From Cetobacterium somerae ATCC BAA-474 (GTDB lineage: Bacteria > Fusobacteriota > Fusobacteriia > Fusobacteriales > Fusobacteriaceae), in contig NZ_KI518071.1 of the NCBI RefSeq assembly GCF_000479045.1, forward strand, positions 19,258 to 83,257: a stretch of DNA of 64,000 nucleotides. Direction: 5' to 3'. A program made the translations under genes and the position numbers. The notes under the pieces are model-generated. The model was given only the letters and a program-made list of their open reading frames with translations. It was not told the origin of the DNA and ran no database searches. How positions within the stretch are numbered: position 1 is the first letter of the stretch; each line of letters starts with the position of its first letter. Below are positions 8,902 through 18,272 of the stretch, one piece after another.

Positions 8902-10184
8902 CACTCCTCCTTATAAATTTTACTAAATTCTTTAAAAAAATTAGGGAATGTTTTAGAAACACAATTGGGATCTAAAATTTTTATACCTGGAACTCTCAAT
9001 CCAATTAAAGAGAGGGACATAGCCATTCGATGGTCATCATAAGTTTTTAAAAAATTACCTTGGTAATTTTCTAAAGGTTTTGGAGTAATTAAGAAGCCAT
9101 CAGTAAATTCTATAAAATCACCATGAATTTTTAAGATTTCATTTTTTAAGGCAGATATCCGATCGGTTTCTTTTATTCTCATATTCTCAACATCCCATAC
9201 TTTAGTTGGAGAAGTTGCAAAAAGTCCAACGACAGCTAAAGTTTGAGCTACATCAGGAATATCATTCATACTTAACTCAATTCCTTTATATGTTGGAACC
9301 CCTTTTACAGTAATAGTAGTATCATTAAAATTTAATATTTTTAATCCAATTTTTTCTAAAATATTCAGAAATTTAGAATCTCCCTGTATACTATTTTTGA
9401 AAAAATTATTTAATGTAATAGTGGAATTACTAATTAAAGCCATAGCTAAAAAGTAGGAAGCTGAGGACATATCACCTTCAATTAAGTACTCATCTATATT
9501 ATACTCCTGTGGAGATATATGCACTGAGTTATTATTGTAATTAAAGTTAACTCCAAAATCATTCATCATAGCTAGAGTCATATCTATATATGGTTTTGAT
9601 ACAACTCTTCCACTTAATTCAATTTCTATAGGATTCTTGAAATTAGGAGCAGCCATAAGAATTGATGATATATATTGACTACTTTTACTTCCATCAATTT
9701 CAACATAACTTGCAAAAACTCCTTTAGAAGTTATACGAATTGGAGGATAGCCATGATTACTTAAATATTCAACATTAATTCCTAATTGAACTAAAGAATC
9801 AACTAAATCTTTAATTGGTCTTTGATTCATACGATCATTACCGTATAAAGTAGCAGTTCCTTCTCCAGTAGCTAAATAAGAACTTAAAAATCTCATTGCA
9901 GTTCCTGCATTTCCAATATATAAACTTAAATTATCATATTTTGGATTTTTATTTCCTATAATTTTAAGTGTTTTATTTATCTCATCAATTTCAATAGTAT
10001 TATTTAAGGCTCTTAAAGCATCAATCATATACTTTGTATCATCACTTAAGAGAATATTTTTTAAAATTATTGTCTTTCCTGAAAGAGCTGAAAGAATAAG
10101 GGCTCTATTAGTTATCGATTTCGAACCTGGAATATCAATTGTAGCTTTGAAATCTGTTATTGGGTTTGGTTGGAAATAATTCAT
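8901..10184 (-). CDS. aroA: 3-phosphoshikimate 1-carboxyvinyltransferase (EPSP synthase)
   Basis: The 427-residue length and both EPSP synthase signatures are present: GSKSITNRALILSAL near residue 20 and GNAGTAMRFLSSYLA near 90. The C-terminal RIKETDRISAL and DDHRMAMSLSL motifs are also seen. It joins shikimate-3-phosphate and phosphoenolpyruvate in aromatic amino acid synthesis. No other shikimate gene is nearby. ATG at 10184 has AAAGGAG upstream. It is cotranscribed with the downstream autotransporter (TGATG junction), a pairing without obvious functional logic. Confidence 0.97.
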   Translation of the reverse strand: MNYFQPNPITDFKATIDIPGSKSITNRALILSALSGKTIILKNILLSDDTKYMIDALRALNNTIEIDEINKTLKIIGNKNPKYDNLSLYIGNAGTAMRFLSSYLATGEGTATLYGNDRMNQRPIKDLVDSLVQLGINVEYLSNHGYPPIRITSKGVFASYVEIDGSKSSQYISSILMAAPNFKNPIEIELSGRVVSKPYIDMTLAMMNDFGVNFNYNNNSVHISPQEYNIDEYLIEGDMSSASYFLAMALISNSTITLNNFFKNSIQGDSKFLNILEKIGLKILNFNDTTITVKGVPTYKGIELSMNDIPDVAQTLAVVGLFATSPTKVWDVENMRIKETDRISALKNEILKIHGDFIEFTDGFLITPKPLENYQGNFLKTYDDHRMAMSLSLIGLRVPGIKILDPNCVSKTFPNFFKEFSKIYKEE

Positions 10185-10218
10185 TAAAATTTCAACTCCT
10201 TTAATAAAATGTATTTAG

Positions 10219-10227
10219 ATTATAACA
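10219..10227 (-). promoter_or_regulatory. Extended -10 promoter for aroA
   Basis: On the minus strand TGTTATAAT (complement of 10219-10227) forms an extended -10 element about 35 bases before the aroA start. No convincing -35 box is present. Confidence 0.5.
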
Positions 10228-10281
10228 ATTTTTATATAAAATTAATACAAGAAAAATATTCTTTTTACCAATACAAGCAAA

Positions 10282-10310
10282 TTGACAAAATATTAAATAA
10301 GCGGTATAAT
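10282..10310 (+). promoter_or_regulatory. Consensus promoter for the DUF896-asnS operon
   Basis: A perfect TTGACA (10282-10287) and TATAAT (10305-10310) with 17-base spacing lie 51 bases before the DUF896 start. They sit inside what would otherwise be an upstream extension of that reading frame. Confidence 0.85.
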
Positions 10311-10361
10311 TACTCTAAAAGTTTAATAAGACTATATAGTTATGTAGTTTGGAGGAACAAT

Positions 10362-10547
10362 ATGGAAATGAAAGATATTATAGAGATGGTTAATTATTTT
10401 TCTAATCAAGCAAAAAAAAGAGAGCTAACAGCTGAAGAGAAGCTTGAAAGAGAAAAATATAGAAAGTTATATTTAGAGCAATTTAAAGCACAAGTAAAAC
10501 AAAAATTAGACAGCATCGAAATTGTCGATGAATCAAAGATGATATAG
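10362..10547 (+). CDS. DUF896 (YnzC-like) small cytoplasmic protein
   Basis: The 61-residue protein is highly charged and helical, with [20 protein letters not shown] and a following [17 protein letters not shown]. This is the two-helix pattern of the DUF896 family (Bacillus YnzC), whose role is unclear. ATG at 10362 has GGAGGAA five bases upstream. The reading frame stays open back to 10209, but that part contains the promoter and is not coding. It is the first gene of the asnS operon. Confidence 0.85.
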   Translation: MEMKDIIEMVNYFSNQAKKRELTAEEKLEREKYRKLYLEQFKAQVKQKLDSIEIVDESKMI

Positions 10548-10554
10548 GGGGCAA

Positions 10555-11946
10555 ATGATGAAACAATTAGTTAAAACTCTTTATAGAGAAACAGAGAAGT
10601 ATTTAGACCAGGAAGTTGAATTATCAGGTTGGGTAAGAAAAATAAGATCACAAAAAAACTTTGGATTTATAGAATTAAATGATGGAAGTTTTTTCAAAGG
10701 TGTACAAATAGTATTTGATACAAATTTACCAAATTTTGACGAAATTTCAAGACTTTCAATATCATCGTCAATAATTGTAAAAGGTATAGTAGTTAAATCT
10801 CAAGGTGCAGGACAAAATTTTGAAATCCAAGCTAAAGAGATTGAAATTTTCCAAAAAGCTGATTTAGATTATCCATTACAAAATAAAAGACACTCTTTTG
10901 AGTTCTTAAGAACAATCGCACATTTAAGACCTAGAACAAATACATTCTCTGCAGTATTTAGAGTGAGATCAGTTTTAGCTTATGCAATTCATAAGTTTTT
11001 CCAAGAGAATGGATTTGTATATACACATACACCAATCATTACAGGATCAGATTGTGAGGGTGCAGGAGAGATGTTTAGAGTAACAACTCTTGATTTAAAT
11101 GATGTACCTAAAACTGAAGAAGGGAAGGTTGATGTAACAAAAGACTTCTTTGGAAAAGAAACAAATTTAACAGTAAGTGGTCAGTTAAATGGAGAGACTT
11201 ATTGTTCTGCATTTAGAAATATATACACATTTGGGCCAACATTTAGAGCAGAACAATCAAATACTTCGAGACATGCTGCTGAATTTTGGATGATAGAACC
11301 AGAAATAGCTTTTGCAGATTTAGAGGGTAATATGGAACTAGCAGAAGCAATGGTAAAATATATAATTAAGTATGTAATGGATGAATGTCTTGAAGAAATG
11401 GAATTTTTCAATCAGTTTATTGAAAAAGGATTATTTGATAAATTAAATAATGTATTAAATAATGATTTTGGAAGAGTAACATATACAGAAGCAATAGATA
11501 TTTTAGTAAACTCAGGAAAGAAGTTTGATTATCCTGTTGAATGGGGAATTGATTTACAAAGTGAGCACGAAAGATTTTTATCAGAAGAATATTTTAAAAG
11601 ACCTGTATTTGTAACAGATTATCCAAAAGAAATTAAGGCATTTTATATGAAATTAAATAAAGATGGAAAAACAGTTAGAGCAATGGATTTATTAGCTCCA
11701 GGAATTGGAGAGATAATAGGTGGATCTCAAAGAGAAGATAATATAGATGTACTAGAAGAGAGAATGGCAGAAGCTGGATTAAGTGCTGATGATTATGGAT
11801 TCTATTTAGACTTAAGAAGATTTGGAAGTTTCCCTCATTCAGGATATGGATTAGGATTTGAAAGAATGATTATGTATGTAACAGGAATAACAAATATAAG
11901 AGACGTAATACCATTCCCTAGAACTCCAAATAACGCTGAGTTTTAA
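10555..11946 (+). CDS. asnS: Asparaginyl-tRNA synthetase
   Basis: The 463-residue protein has an N-terminal OB-fold anticodon-binding domain ([24 protein letters not shown]). It continues as a class II catalytic core with motif 2 ([21 protein letters not shown] region) and motif 3 ([15 protein letters not shown]). The IEPEIAF stretch is typical of AsnS rather than AspS. It charges tRNA-Asn with asparagine. A strong AGGGGG precedes the start. ATG at 10558 is an equally possible start one codon later. Confidence 0.97.
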   Translation: MMKQLVKTLYRETEKYLDQEVELSGWVRKIRSQKNFGFIELNDGSFFKGVQIVFDTNLPNFDEISRLSISSSIIVKGIVVKSQGAGQNFEIQAKEIEIFQKADLDYPLQNKRHSFEFLRTIAHLRPRTNTFSAVFRVRSVLAYAIHKFFQENGFVYTHTPIITGSDCEGAGEMFRVTTLDLNDVPKTEEGKVDVTKDFFGKETNLTVSGQLNGETYCSAFRNIYTFGPTFRAEQSNTSRHAAEFWMIEPEIAFADLEGNMELAEAMVKYIIKYVMDECLEEMEFFNQFIEKGLFDKLNNVLNNDFGRVTYTEAIDILVNSGKKFDYPVEWGIDLQSEHERFLSEEYFKRPVFVTDYPKEIKAFYMKLNKDGKTVRAMDLLAPGIGEIIGGSQREDNIDVLEERMAEAGLSADDYGFYLDLRRFGSFPHSGYGLGFERMIMYVTGITNIRDVIPFPRTPNNAEF

Positions 11947-11962
11947 TTACTGAGGAAGAAGA

Positions 11963-12991
11963 ATGATATTAGAAATACTAGTTTTTCTAGTTTTTATTTC
12001 TCTACTTTTTTATACTGTAACATATCCATATAATTTTAAATTAAATAGAAAATTAAAAAGAGTTCTTAATTTTTCTCAAGTTGAAAAAATAATAGATACA
12101 AAATCTAAATATTTAGATTTTTCACATAAAGAACTATCAGATGAGTTCACTATAGAAGAAAAATATTTAGAAACTAAGTACGCAACTGAAAAGATGAGGG
12201 TGTTAATAGTAAAACCAAAGGGAGTATTAGAGACTCCCTTGTGTTTAGTTCTTCTTCATGGAATAAGAGATAAAGCTGAAGATTGGATATATAAAGCAAA
12301 ATTACGTGAAAATTACCTAAGTTTAAAGAAAAGAGGAAAAGTAAAAGATATTATTTTTATTCTTCCAGACTCAGGATATAATGGTGAAAGTTGGTATACT
12401 AATTTTTATAATGATAAATCTCATCAATATGAAGAATTTTTTTCAAAAGATTTGACAAGTTTTATCGAACAAGAATATCCTAATTCTAAAAAAGGTATTG
12501 GTGGATTTTCTATGGGTGGCTATGGTGCATTAAAAATTGGACTTAAAAATTTAGAATCGTATGATGTTATAGCCAGTTTTTCAGGGGCTATAAGTTTAAT
12601 TAGAATGAGTATAAATCGTAGGGTTATGAGAATTTTTAGATATTTATATGTACCAAAATTTTTATTTAATGATGTAAATAAAGCTCATTTCATGAAAGTA
12701 TTTAGTCCTTGGGGATATAAAATTTTAAAAAATGATCCGTATAGTATAATTAAAAAAACCAATCCTGAAAGATATAAAGGGAAAAAGTTTTATTTAAGTG
12801 TTGGTTCAGAAGATAAAAAACCTTATTTAATGTTTCAGCAATGGCTTGATGTTGTAGGTAGAGCCAAAAAATATGGATTAGATTTCAAAGGGAAAATTTA
12901 TGAAAATGAATATCATACATGGGAATATATATCGAAAGATATATATAATTTTTTAGTGTTTTTTACAGAAGAAACAAAAAGAAGGAAGTAG
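11963..12991 (+). CDS. Membrane-anchored alpha/beta-hydrolase, esterase D-like
   Basis: The 342-residue protein begins with an N-terminal hydrophobic helix (residues 2-22) followed by basic residues, suggesting an anchor without a clear cleavage site. The catalytic domain resembles esterase D/S-formylglutathione hydrolase. It has an oxyanion HGIRD segment near residue 98, a nucleophile elbow GGFSMGGYGAL near residue 180, and a likely catalytic His in the C-terminal YENEYHTWEY. The natural ester substrate is unknown. It lies 16 bases after asnS and five bases before a small lipoprotein gene. Confidence 0.82.
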   Translation: MILEILVFLVFISLLFYTVTYPYNFKLNRKLKRVLNFSQVEKIIDTKSKYLDFSHKELSDEFTIEEKYLETKYATEKMRVLIVKPKGVLETPLCLVLLHGIRDKAEDWIYKAKLRENYLSLKKRGKVKDIIFILPDSGYNGESWYTNFYNDKSHQYEEFFSKDLTSFIEQEYPNSKKGIGGFSMGGYGALKIGLKNLESYDVIASFSGAISLIRMSINRRVMRIFRYLYVPKFLFNDVNKAHFMKVFSPWGYKILKNDPYSIIKKTNPERYKGKKFYLSVGSEDKKPYLMFQQWLDVVGRAKKYGLDFKGKIYENEYHTWEYISKDIYNFLVFFTEETKRRK

Positions 12992-12996
12992 ATATA

Positions 12997-13260
12997 ATGA
13001 AATACTTATTAATATTGAGTATGTTATTATTTACAGGATGTTTTTCATTAGGAATAAAAGGTGAGTATAAAAGTTATCAAAATGAATTTTATGATATGGT
13101 AGCAAAACCTTTTAAAGAAAAAGAGAGAGAAGAGTTAGAGAGTCAATTTAAAGACTTAAAGACAAAAGTTTCAACTAGTGATTATTCAAAAAAAGATAAA
13201 GAAAAACTAGAAAGTGGTATAGAATATTATTTGATGGTTTTAGAAGATTTAAAAGATTAA
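12997..13260 (+). CDS. Small lipoprotein of unknown function
   Basis: The 87-residue product has a lipoprotein signal with lipobox LFTGC (Cys15). A lysine- and glutamate-rich helical region (KEKEREELESQFKDLKTKV) follows. No family is recognised. It is the last gene of the asnS operon and may accompany the esterase at the membrane. The start is preceded by AGGAAG. Confidence 0.7.
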   Translation: MKYLLILSMLLFTGCFSLGIKGEYKSYQNEFYDMVAKPFKEKEREELESQFKDLKTKVSTSDYSKKDKEKLESGIEYYLMVLEDLKD

Positions 13261-13287
13261 GGCTTGAGTAAACTCAAGCCTTTTTTT
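13261..13287 (+). terminator. Rho-independent terminator after the lipoprotein gene
   Basis: An 8-bp GC-rich stem (13261-13268 with 13273-13280) with a TAAA loop is followed by seven Ts. It starts at the base after the stop codon. Confidence 0.92.
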
Positions 13288-14485
13288 AGTTTATTTTAAA
13301 TAAATGATTCATTTTTTCCCTTTTAGTTTTTAAATATTTAGAATTACAGCTATTTGAAGGAAATTCAATATGTGTTCTATGATTAATTTTAATACCATAC
13401 TTTTCTAAATCATTTATTTTTTTAGGGTTGTTGGTCATTAGATTAATACTTCTTATATTTAAAAGCTTTATCATTTGAGCAGCTACAGCAAAATCTCTTA
13501 AATCAGGGTCAAACCCTAATAAAGTATTAGCTTCAACAGTATCCTTGCCTTGAGCTTGAAGATTATAAGCTTTTATTTTGTTAAGAAGACCAATACCCCT
13601 ACCTTCTTGCCTCATATATAAAAGTACTCCAGATCCGTGATTAACAATATTTTCAAGAGCTTTATCTAATTGACTACCACAATCACATTTTAATGAACCA
13701 AAGGCATCACCTGTTAAACATTCTGAATGAACACGTAAAAGGACGTCCTCTTGATTATCAATATCTCCATAAACTAATGCAACATGTTCTTTGTAATCAA
13801 TAGTATTTGAAAAACCTATTAGTCTAAATGTTCCATGTTTTGTAGGTAAAGGTGCTTCGCAAACTAATTCAGTTTGGAACTCATTTTTTTTTCTATATTC
13901 AATTAAATCTTCAATTGTAATCATCTTTAAATCATGAAGCTTACAAAATTCAATTAAGTCAGGAACACGTGCCATTTCGCCATCTTCTTTTATAATTTCA
14001 CAAATAACACCACAACCGTTAAAACCTGCTAATTTAGCAAGGTCAACAGAAGCTTCAGTGTGTCCCGGTCTTTCGATTACTCCGCCATTTTTAGCTATTA
14101 GAGGAAATATATGACCTGGTTTTTTAAAATCATTGCCAGATTTAGAATTAAAAGCCAAATCTCTTATAGTATTATATCTATCTTCAACAGAGATTCCAGT
14201 AGTAGTTCCAGCTAAAGAATCTACAGAAACTGTAAAAGCAGTTTGATGAGAATCACTATTATTAAAAACCATAGGAGTTAAGTCAAGCTCTTTAGCTCTT
14301 TTTTCTTCAAGAGGAACACAAACTAAACCTCTTCCATATTTTATCATAAAATTAATATTTTCTTTAGAGATAATATCTCCAATACCAACAAGGTCTCCCT
14401 CGTTTTCTCTATCTTCATTATCAACAACGACTATTAACTTTCCATTTTTTAAATCATTAATAGCATCTTCTATTTTATTAAACAT
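13286..14485 (-). CDS. ribBA: Bifunctional DHBP synthase / GTP cyclohydrolase II
   Basis: The 399-residue protein is a fusion. Residues 1-200 are 3,4-dihydroxy-2-butanone-4-phosphate synthase (VVDNEDRENEGDLVGIGD, RPGHTEASVDLA). Residues ~205-399 are GTP cyclohydrolase II with the zinc cysteines in CLTGDAFGSLKCDCGSQL and the MRQEGRGIGLLNKIKAY motif. It makes both precursors of riboflavin. It is the last gene of ribH-ribD-ribE-ribBA, 17 bases after ribE, controlled through the upstream FMN riboswitch. Confidence 0.98.
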   Translation of the reverse strand: MFNKIEDAINDLKNGKLIVVVDNEDRENEGDLVGIGDIISKENINFMIKYGRGLVCVPLEEKRAKELDLTPMVFNNSDSHQTAFTVSVDSLAGTTTGISVEDRYNTIRDLAFNSKSGNDFKKPGHIFPLIAKNGGVIERPGHTEASVDLAKLAGFNGCGVICEIIKEDGEMARVPDLIEFCKLHDLKMITIEDLIEYRKKNEFQTELVCEAPLPTKHGTFRLIGFSNTIDYKEHVALVYGDIDNQEDVLLRVHSECLTGDAFGSLKCDCGSQLDKALENIVNHGSGVLLYMRQEGRGIGLLNKIKAYNLQAQGKDTVEANTLLGFDPDLRDFAVAAQMIKLLNIRSINLMTNNPKKINDLEKYGIKINHRTHIEFPSNSCNSKYLKTKREKMNHLFKIN

Positions 14486-14502
14486 GTTAAACCTCCTTAA
14501 TA

Positions 14503-15159
14503 TTAGAAAAATCCATTTTCAGCTAAAAAACTTTTGGAAATATTTGAACTAGATTTTTCATCTGTTTTTTCTCTGCTTAGGAGTAATTTTTCGAGATGTT
14601 TTGCAATTAAATCAGTTTCAATATTTATAATATCTCCAACATTTTTAAAACCTAAAGTTATAGATTTTTGTGTATGAGGAATTAATGAAACTGTTAGAGT
14701 TGAATCATTTAATGAGGCAACAGTCAAACTAGCTCCATCAAGAGTAATACGTCCCTTATAAACAACATATTTCATAAACTCTAAAGGGATTTCAATTGTA
14801 TATTTTTGTGCAAACCCATCATTGGATATTGAGGTTATTTTTCCACAACAATCAACATCTCCTGTGACAAGATGTCCGCCTAAATAGGATTGTAAAGTTA
14901 AAGATTTTTCTAAATTGACTAAATCTCCAATCTTTAAATTTTTTAAAGATGAAACTTTTAAAGATTCATTCATTATATTAGCTGTAAAAGCCGTATTAGA
15001 TAGTTTAACAACAGTTAAACAAACACCGTTTGTAGCAATACTATCTCCAATAGCTGCCTTTTGTAAAACTTTATTACATGAGATAGTTATATTTGCACCT
15101 TGTGGAGTTTTATCAATAGAAATAACTTTTCCAAGCTCTTCAATTAAACCGGTAAACAT
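14503..15159 (-). CDS. ribE: Riboflavin synthase (alpha subunit)
   Basis: The 218-residue protein shows the internal duplication of the family. The first lumazine-binding half begins MFTGLIEELGKV, and the second begins near GDVDCCGKITSI. Each half contains a conserved GVCLTV- or GASLTV-type loop. It dismutates two lumazine molecules into riboflavin. It overlaps the end of ribD by 16 bases, implying translational coupling. AAGGAGG precedes the start inside ribD. Confidence 0.97.
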   Translation of the reverse strand: MFTGLIEELGKVISIDKTPQGANITISCNKVLQKAAIGDSIATNGVCLTVVKLSNTAFTANIMNESLKVSSLKNLKIGDLVNLEKSLTLQSYLGGHLVTGDVDCCGKITSISNDGFAQKYTIEIPLEFMKYVVYKGRITLDGASLTVASLNDSTLTVSLIPHTQKSITLGFKNVGDIINIETDLIAKHLEKLLLSREKTDEKSSSNISKSFLAENGFF

Positions 15160-16241
15160 CCTTCCTCCTTATAAAACTCAAATCCAACATTATCATCATA
15201 AATATTTATTTTAATATTTTTCAAAGTAATTCCTTCATCAATCATATTAGGAGAAAAACCATTTAAAAATGGTATAGCAAGACCATCTCCTAGTATTTTA
15301 GGAGCAATAATAATTTCTCCACCATCATAAATCTCTTCTTTAAAAAAAGATGAGATTACTCCTGAGCCACCTTCGACTAATATAGAATCAATATTATAAG
15401 AACCAATTTTTTTTAAAATATCCTTTAAATTTTCATTTTCTGAAAAAGTTATAAATTTAATTGAAAATTTTTCTGAAAATAATTGAAACTTTTCTAAATT
15501 AATATTTTTTTCAGATGTAATAATAAAAGTTTTTTGATCTTCGTTATTACTTATTATACTATATTTTTCTGAGATAATTAAATCTTTATCTAAAATTAAT
15601 CTATAAGGATTACGGTTACCCAGAACTTTACATCTAAGAGATGGATTGTCTTGAATAACAGTATTGGCTCCAACTAAAATTCCAGAGAAAAAGTTTCGAT
15701 ATTTTTCTACTTTATTTCGAGCTAAAGAATTTGTAATCCATTGTGAAGAAAAAGATTGAGTGGCTATTTTACCATCAAGCGTTATCCCAGCTTTTATAAA
15801 AATATATGGAATTTTATTTTCTATATACTTAAAGAAAACTTTATTTAAATTTCTAGCTTCATTTTCTAAAACCCCAATGATAACTTCAATACCAGCTTCC
15901 TCTAATTGTTTTACACCTTGGCCACTAACTAATGGATTAGGGTCTAAAGTTGCAATAACGCATCTTTTTATTTTAGAGCTAATAATAAGTTTGGTGCAAG
16001 GTGGTGTTTTCCCATAGTGAGAACAAGGTTCTAAAGTAACATAGAGAGTACATCCTTCAGTGTCATTAGATTTATTTAAAGTATTAACTTCAGCATGTGG
16101 GCCACCATAAAACTCATGGTGTCCCATTGCTAGAATTTTATTATCTTTAACTAGAACAGCTCCAACAAGCGGATTAGGATTAACAGCACCTATACCTTTT
16201 TTAGCTTCATTAATAGCTATTTCCATAAAGTAATTATGCAT
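15144..16241 (-). CDS. ribD: Bifunctional riboflavin deaminase / reductase
   Basis: The 365-residue protein has an N-terminal zinc deaminase domain (HAEVNTL and PCSHYGKTPPC, the metal ligands). The C-terminal reductase domain begins near KIPYIFIKAGITLDGKIAT and includes ILVEGGSGV. It performs the second and third steps after GTP cyclohydrolase. It starts two bases after ribH ends and overlaps ribE. Confidence 0.97.
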   Translation of the reverse strand: MHNYFMEIAINEAKKGIGAVNPNPLVGAVLVKDNKILAMGHHEFYGGPHAEVNTLNKSNDTEGCTLYVTLEPCSHYGKTPPCTKLIISSKIKRCVIATLDPNPLVSGQGVKQLEEAGIEVIIGVLENEARNLNKVFFKYIENKIPYIFIKAGITLDGKIATQSFSSQWITNSLARNKVEKYRNFFSGILVGANTVIQDNPSLRCKVLGNRNPYRLILDKDLIISEKYSIISNNEDQKTFIITSEKNINLEKFQLFSEKFSIKFITFSENENLKDILKKIGSYNIDSILVEGGSGVISSFFKEEIYDGGEIIIAPKILGDGLAIPFLNGFSPNMIDEGITLKNIKINIYDDNVGFEFYKEEGCLPV

Positions 16242-16243
16242 AA

Positions 16244-16717
16244 TTATTCCTCTGAAATACTTCTAATAAGATTAACAGTTTCAATAGCAGAAAGTCCAGC
16301 TTCAAATCCTTTATTTCCGGCTTTTGTACCAGCTCTTTCAATAGCTTCTTCAATTGAATTAACTGTTAATACACCAAAAATTACAGGAATTCCAGAATCT
16401 AAAGATATTGATGCTACACCTTTAGAAACTTCTGAACAAACATAATCAAAATGTGGAGTAGCTCCCCTAATTACAGCTCCAAGAGCAATAACAACGTCAA
16501 ACTTTTTAGTTTCAACCATTTTTTTTGCAATAAGAGGAATTTCAAAAGCTCCTGGAACCCAAGAAACATGTATGTTTTCCTCGTTAACTGAATGTCTTTT
16601 TAAAGCATCAATTGAACCAGATAAAAGTTTAGATACAATAAATTCATTGAATCTAGCACAAACGATACCTACCTTTAAATTTTCACCTATAAAATTTCCC
16701 TCATAAATTTTTACCAT
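16244..16717 (-). CDS. ribH: 6,7-dimethyl-8-ribityllumazine synthase
   Basis: At 157 residues it has the usual length. Family motifs include [48 protein letters not shown] and [17 protein letters not shown]. It condenses the two riboflavin precursors. First gene of the rib operon. ATG at 16717 is preceded by GAGGAGG. The riboswitch terminator ends 25 bases upstream. Confidence 0.98.
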   Translation of the reverse strand: MVKIYEGNFIGENLKVGIVCARFNEFIVSKLLSGSIDALKRHSVNEENIHVSWVPGAFEIPLIAKKMVETKKFDVVIALGAVIRGATPHFDYVCSEVSKGVASISLDSGIPVIFGVLTVNSIEEAIERAGTKAGNKGFEAGLSAIETVNLIRSISEE

Positions 16718-16741
16718 TTTTAGTCCTCCTCAAATTTTTTA

Positions 16742-16769
16742 TAAAAAAAAACCGAAGATAGACTTCGGG
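16742..16769 (-). terminator. Regulatory terminator of the FMN riboswitch
   Basis: On the minus strand CCGAAG and CTTCGG (16763-16768 and 16752-16757) form a stem with a 5-base loop, followed by a run of Us. It lies between the aptamer and ribH, so it is the expression platform for transcription attenuation. Confidence 0.88.
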
Positions 16770-16810
16770 CTTAAAAATAAATAAATTAGAAAATTGTGCA
16801 TAAAAAAAAC

Positions 16811-16930
16811 ACTTCTTCCATCCAGACTATACTGTCGGTTTTGGAGTTTCACCAAATCAAACCCGAAGGTTTCGCGGACTATCACCGCCGGTCGGGAATT
16901 GCTAATTAAAAGCTCACCCTGCCCTGAAGT
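16811..16930 (-). promoter_or_regulatory. FMN riboswitch (RFN element) aptamer
   Basis: The minus strand carries the near-universal RFN core blocks in order: GGGCAGGGTGA, CCCGACCGGCGGT, GTCCGCGA, TTTGGTGAAACTCCAAAACC, and GACAGTATAGTCTGGATGG. P1 is closed by ACTTC/GAAG ends. When FMN is bound the downstream terminator should form and shut off ribHDE-BA. Confidence 0.97.
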
Positions 16931-16961
16931 TTATCTATCATATTTTATTATTGTTGACTTG

Positions 16962-16991
16962 ATTATAAAACATCAATAGTTATTTTGTCAA
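16962..16991 (-). promoter_or_regulatory. Promoter of the rib operon
   Basis: On the minus strand a perfect TTGACA (complement of 16986-16991) and TATAAT (complement of 16962-16967) are spaced by 18 bases. They start just after the amidase stop codon and lead into the riboswitch. Confidence 0.85.
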
Positions 16992-16996
16992 TAAAA

Positions 16997-17827
16997 TTAT
17001 TTGTATTTTTTATTTAATGCCTTTATAATAGCAAAAGTTTCAAGGTCAAAAACACCATCAACTTTTCTAGGTCTAAAATGCATCTGGAATGCAGAAACCA
17101 CTTTTTTACTTTGTAAATCCCAATTATCAGTGGAATTAATATCATACCCATATTTACGTAATTCATCTTTTAAATCTTTAGCTGAATATGAATTAAAAAG
17201 ATCTTGTGAATAAAAAGCATTAAAATCTTTTTTCTCAAACCAAGCACCAACACCATAATGGTCATAAAGATGTTTCCATGGGAATTTTGGACCAGGATCA
17301 AACTTTCTAGTAGGAGCAATATCAGAATGTCCTAAAATGTATTTAGGATTAATCTTATATTTAGCAGTAAGTTCTTTTAATAACATTCCAATTTTAAAAA
17401 CTTGAGCATCATTATATGGGTAAAACATAGTTGTATCAACAATACCCTCTTTTAAATTTGCTGTTTTTTGTTTACTAGCACTTGAATAACCTAAATTAGA
17501 GATTTCAATTCCAATTGAATTATCATTTAGATTTTTGTAACCATCAAAGGAACTAGTTCCAGCATGCCAAGCTCTTTGAGTATCAGGAACTAAAGAGTAA
17601 ACAGAATCATACCTTTCTTGAGTAACTAGATAATGAGAGCTAACATTATTTTTTGTTAAAGCAGTGATTGAACGTTCATCATTTAAAGCAGTGTAGTGTA
17701 AAATAACAAATCTAACTCTTTCATTATAAGATTTTGATTTGTATTTAGACGAATTAACACTGTATTTTAGCGATGTGCACGAAGATAAAACAAGGGTTAA
17801 AAACAAAAAAACTATTTTTTTAATCAT
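16997..17827 (-). CDS. N-acetylmuramoyl-L-alanine amidase lipoprotein (AmiD-like)
   Basis: The 276-residue lipoprotein has lipobox LSSC (Cys17). It has an Amidase_2 (zinc, PGRP-like) domain with ligands in FVILHYTALND (His44) and the later LGHSDIAPTRKFDPGPKFPW. A C-terminal peptidoglycan-binding domain of the PG_binding_1 type ends the protein (LKDELRKYGYDI, VVSAFQMHFRPRKVDGVFD). It matches the layout of E. coli AmiD, an outer-membrane lipoprotein that cleaves the muramoyl-alanine bond. No terminator separates it from the rib promoter. Confidence 0.92.
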   Translation of the reverse strand: MIKKIVFLFLTLVLSSCTSLKYSVNSSKYKSKSYNERVRFVILHYTALNDERSITALTKNNVSSHYLVTQERYDSVYSLVPDTQRAWHAGTSSFDGYKNLNDNSIGIEISNLGYSSASKQKTANLKEGIVDTTMFYPYNDAQVFKIGMLLKELTAKYKINPKYILGHSDIAPTRKFDPGPKFPWKHLYDHYGVGAWFEKKDFNAFYSQDLFNSYSAKDLKDELRKYGYDINSTDNWDLQSKKVVSAFQMHFRPRKVDGVFDLETFAIIKALNKKYK

Positions 17828-17906
17828 ATTAAGAACATCCTTTCCTTTGGTATGATTTGATTATATACCAAATTGTCAAAAAAATCCAAAAAAACCTAAA
17901 AAACAT

Positions 17907-17935
17907 TTGAAATTAATTGGTTTATATGATATAAA
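17907..17935 (+). promoter_or_regulatory. Probable promoter for the HU gene
   Basis: TTGAAA at 17907-17912 and TATAAA at 17930-17935 are spaced by 17 bases, about 48 bases upstream of the HU start. Confidence 0.55.
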
Positions 17936-17983
17936 TGACTGTACTTAATTACAATAATAGAAGCATTTTAGGAGGAAAATATA

Positions 17984-18259
17984 ATGACAAAAAAAGAATT
18001 CGCAAAAGTATTATTTGAAAAAGGTGTATTCTCTTCAAAAGCTGAAGCAGAAAGAAAGTTAGATTCAGTTCTAGTTACAATAGAGGAGACTTTACAAGCT
18101 GGAGAGGAAATCAACTTCATCGGATGGGGAAAATTTGAGGTAGTTGAAAGACCTGAAAGAACTGGAAGAAACCCTAAAACTGGAGAAGAAATTAAAATAG
18201 AAGCTAAGAAAACTGTAAAGTTTAAAGCTGGAAAGTCTTTAGTAGACAAAATGAACTAA
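17984..18259 (+). CDS. HU-family DNA-binding protein
   Basis: The 91-residue protein begins MTKKEFAKVLFEKGVFSSKAEAE and contains the DNA-binding arm GRNPKTGEEIKIEAKKTVKFKAGKSL, the signature of HU/IHF proteins. It bends and compacts DNA as a dimer. Start supported by AGGAGGAAA. Monocistronic, with its own promoter and terminator. Confidence 0.97.
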   Translation: MTKKEFAKVLFEKGVFSSKAEAERKLDSVLVTIEETLQAGEEINFIGWGKFEVVERPERTGRNPKTGEEIKIEAKKTVKFKAGKSLVDKMN

Positions 18260-18272
18260 TATTTAGTTATTT

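Noticed and set aside
10209..10361. N-terminal extension of the DUF896 reading frame
   Set aside because: It contains a perfect TTGACA-17-TATAAT promoter, and the ATG at 10362 has a strong ribosome site.
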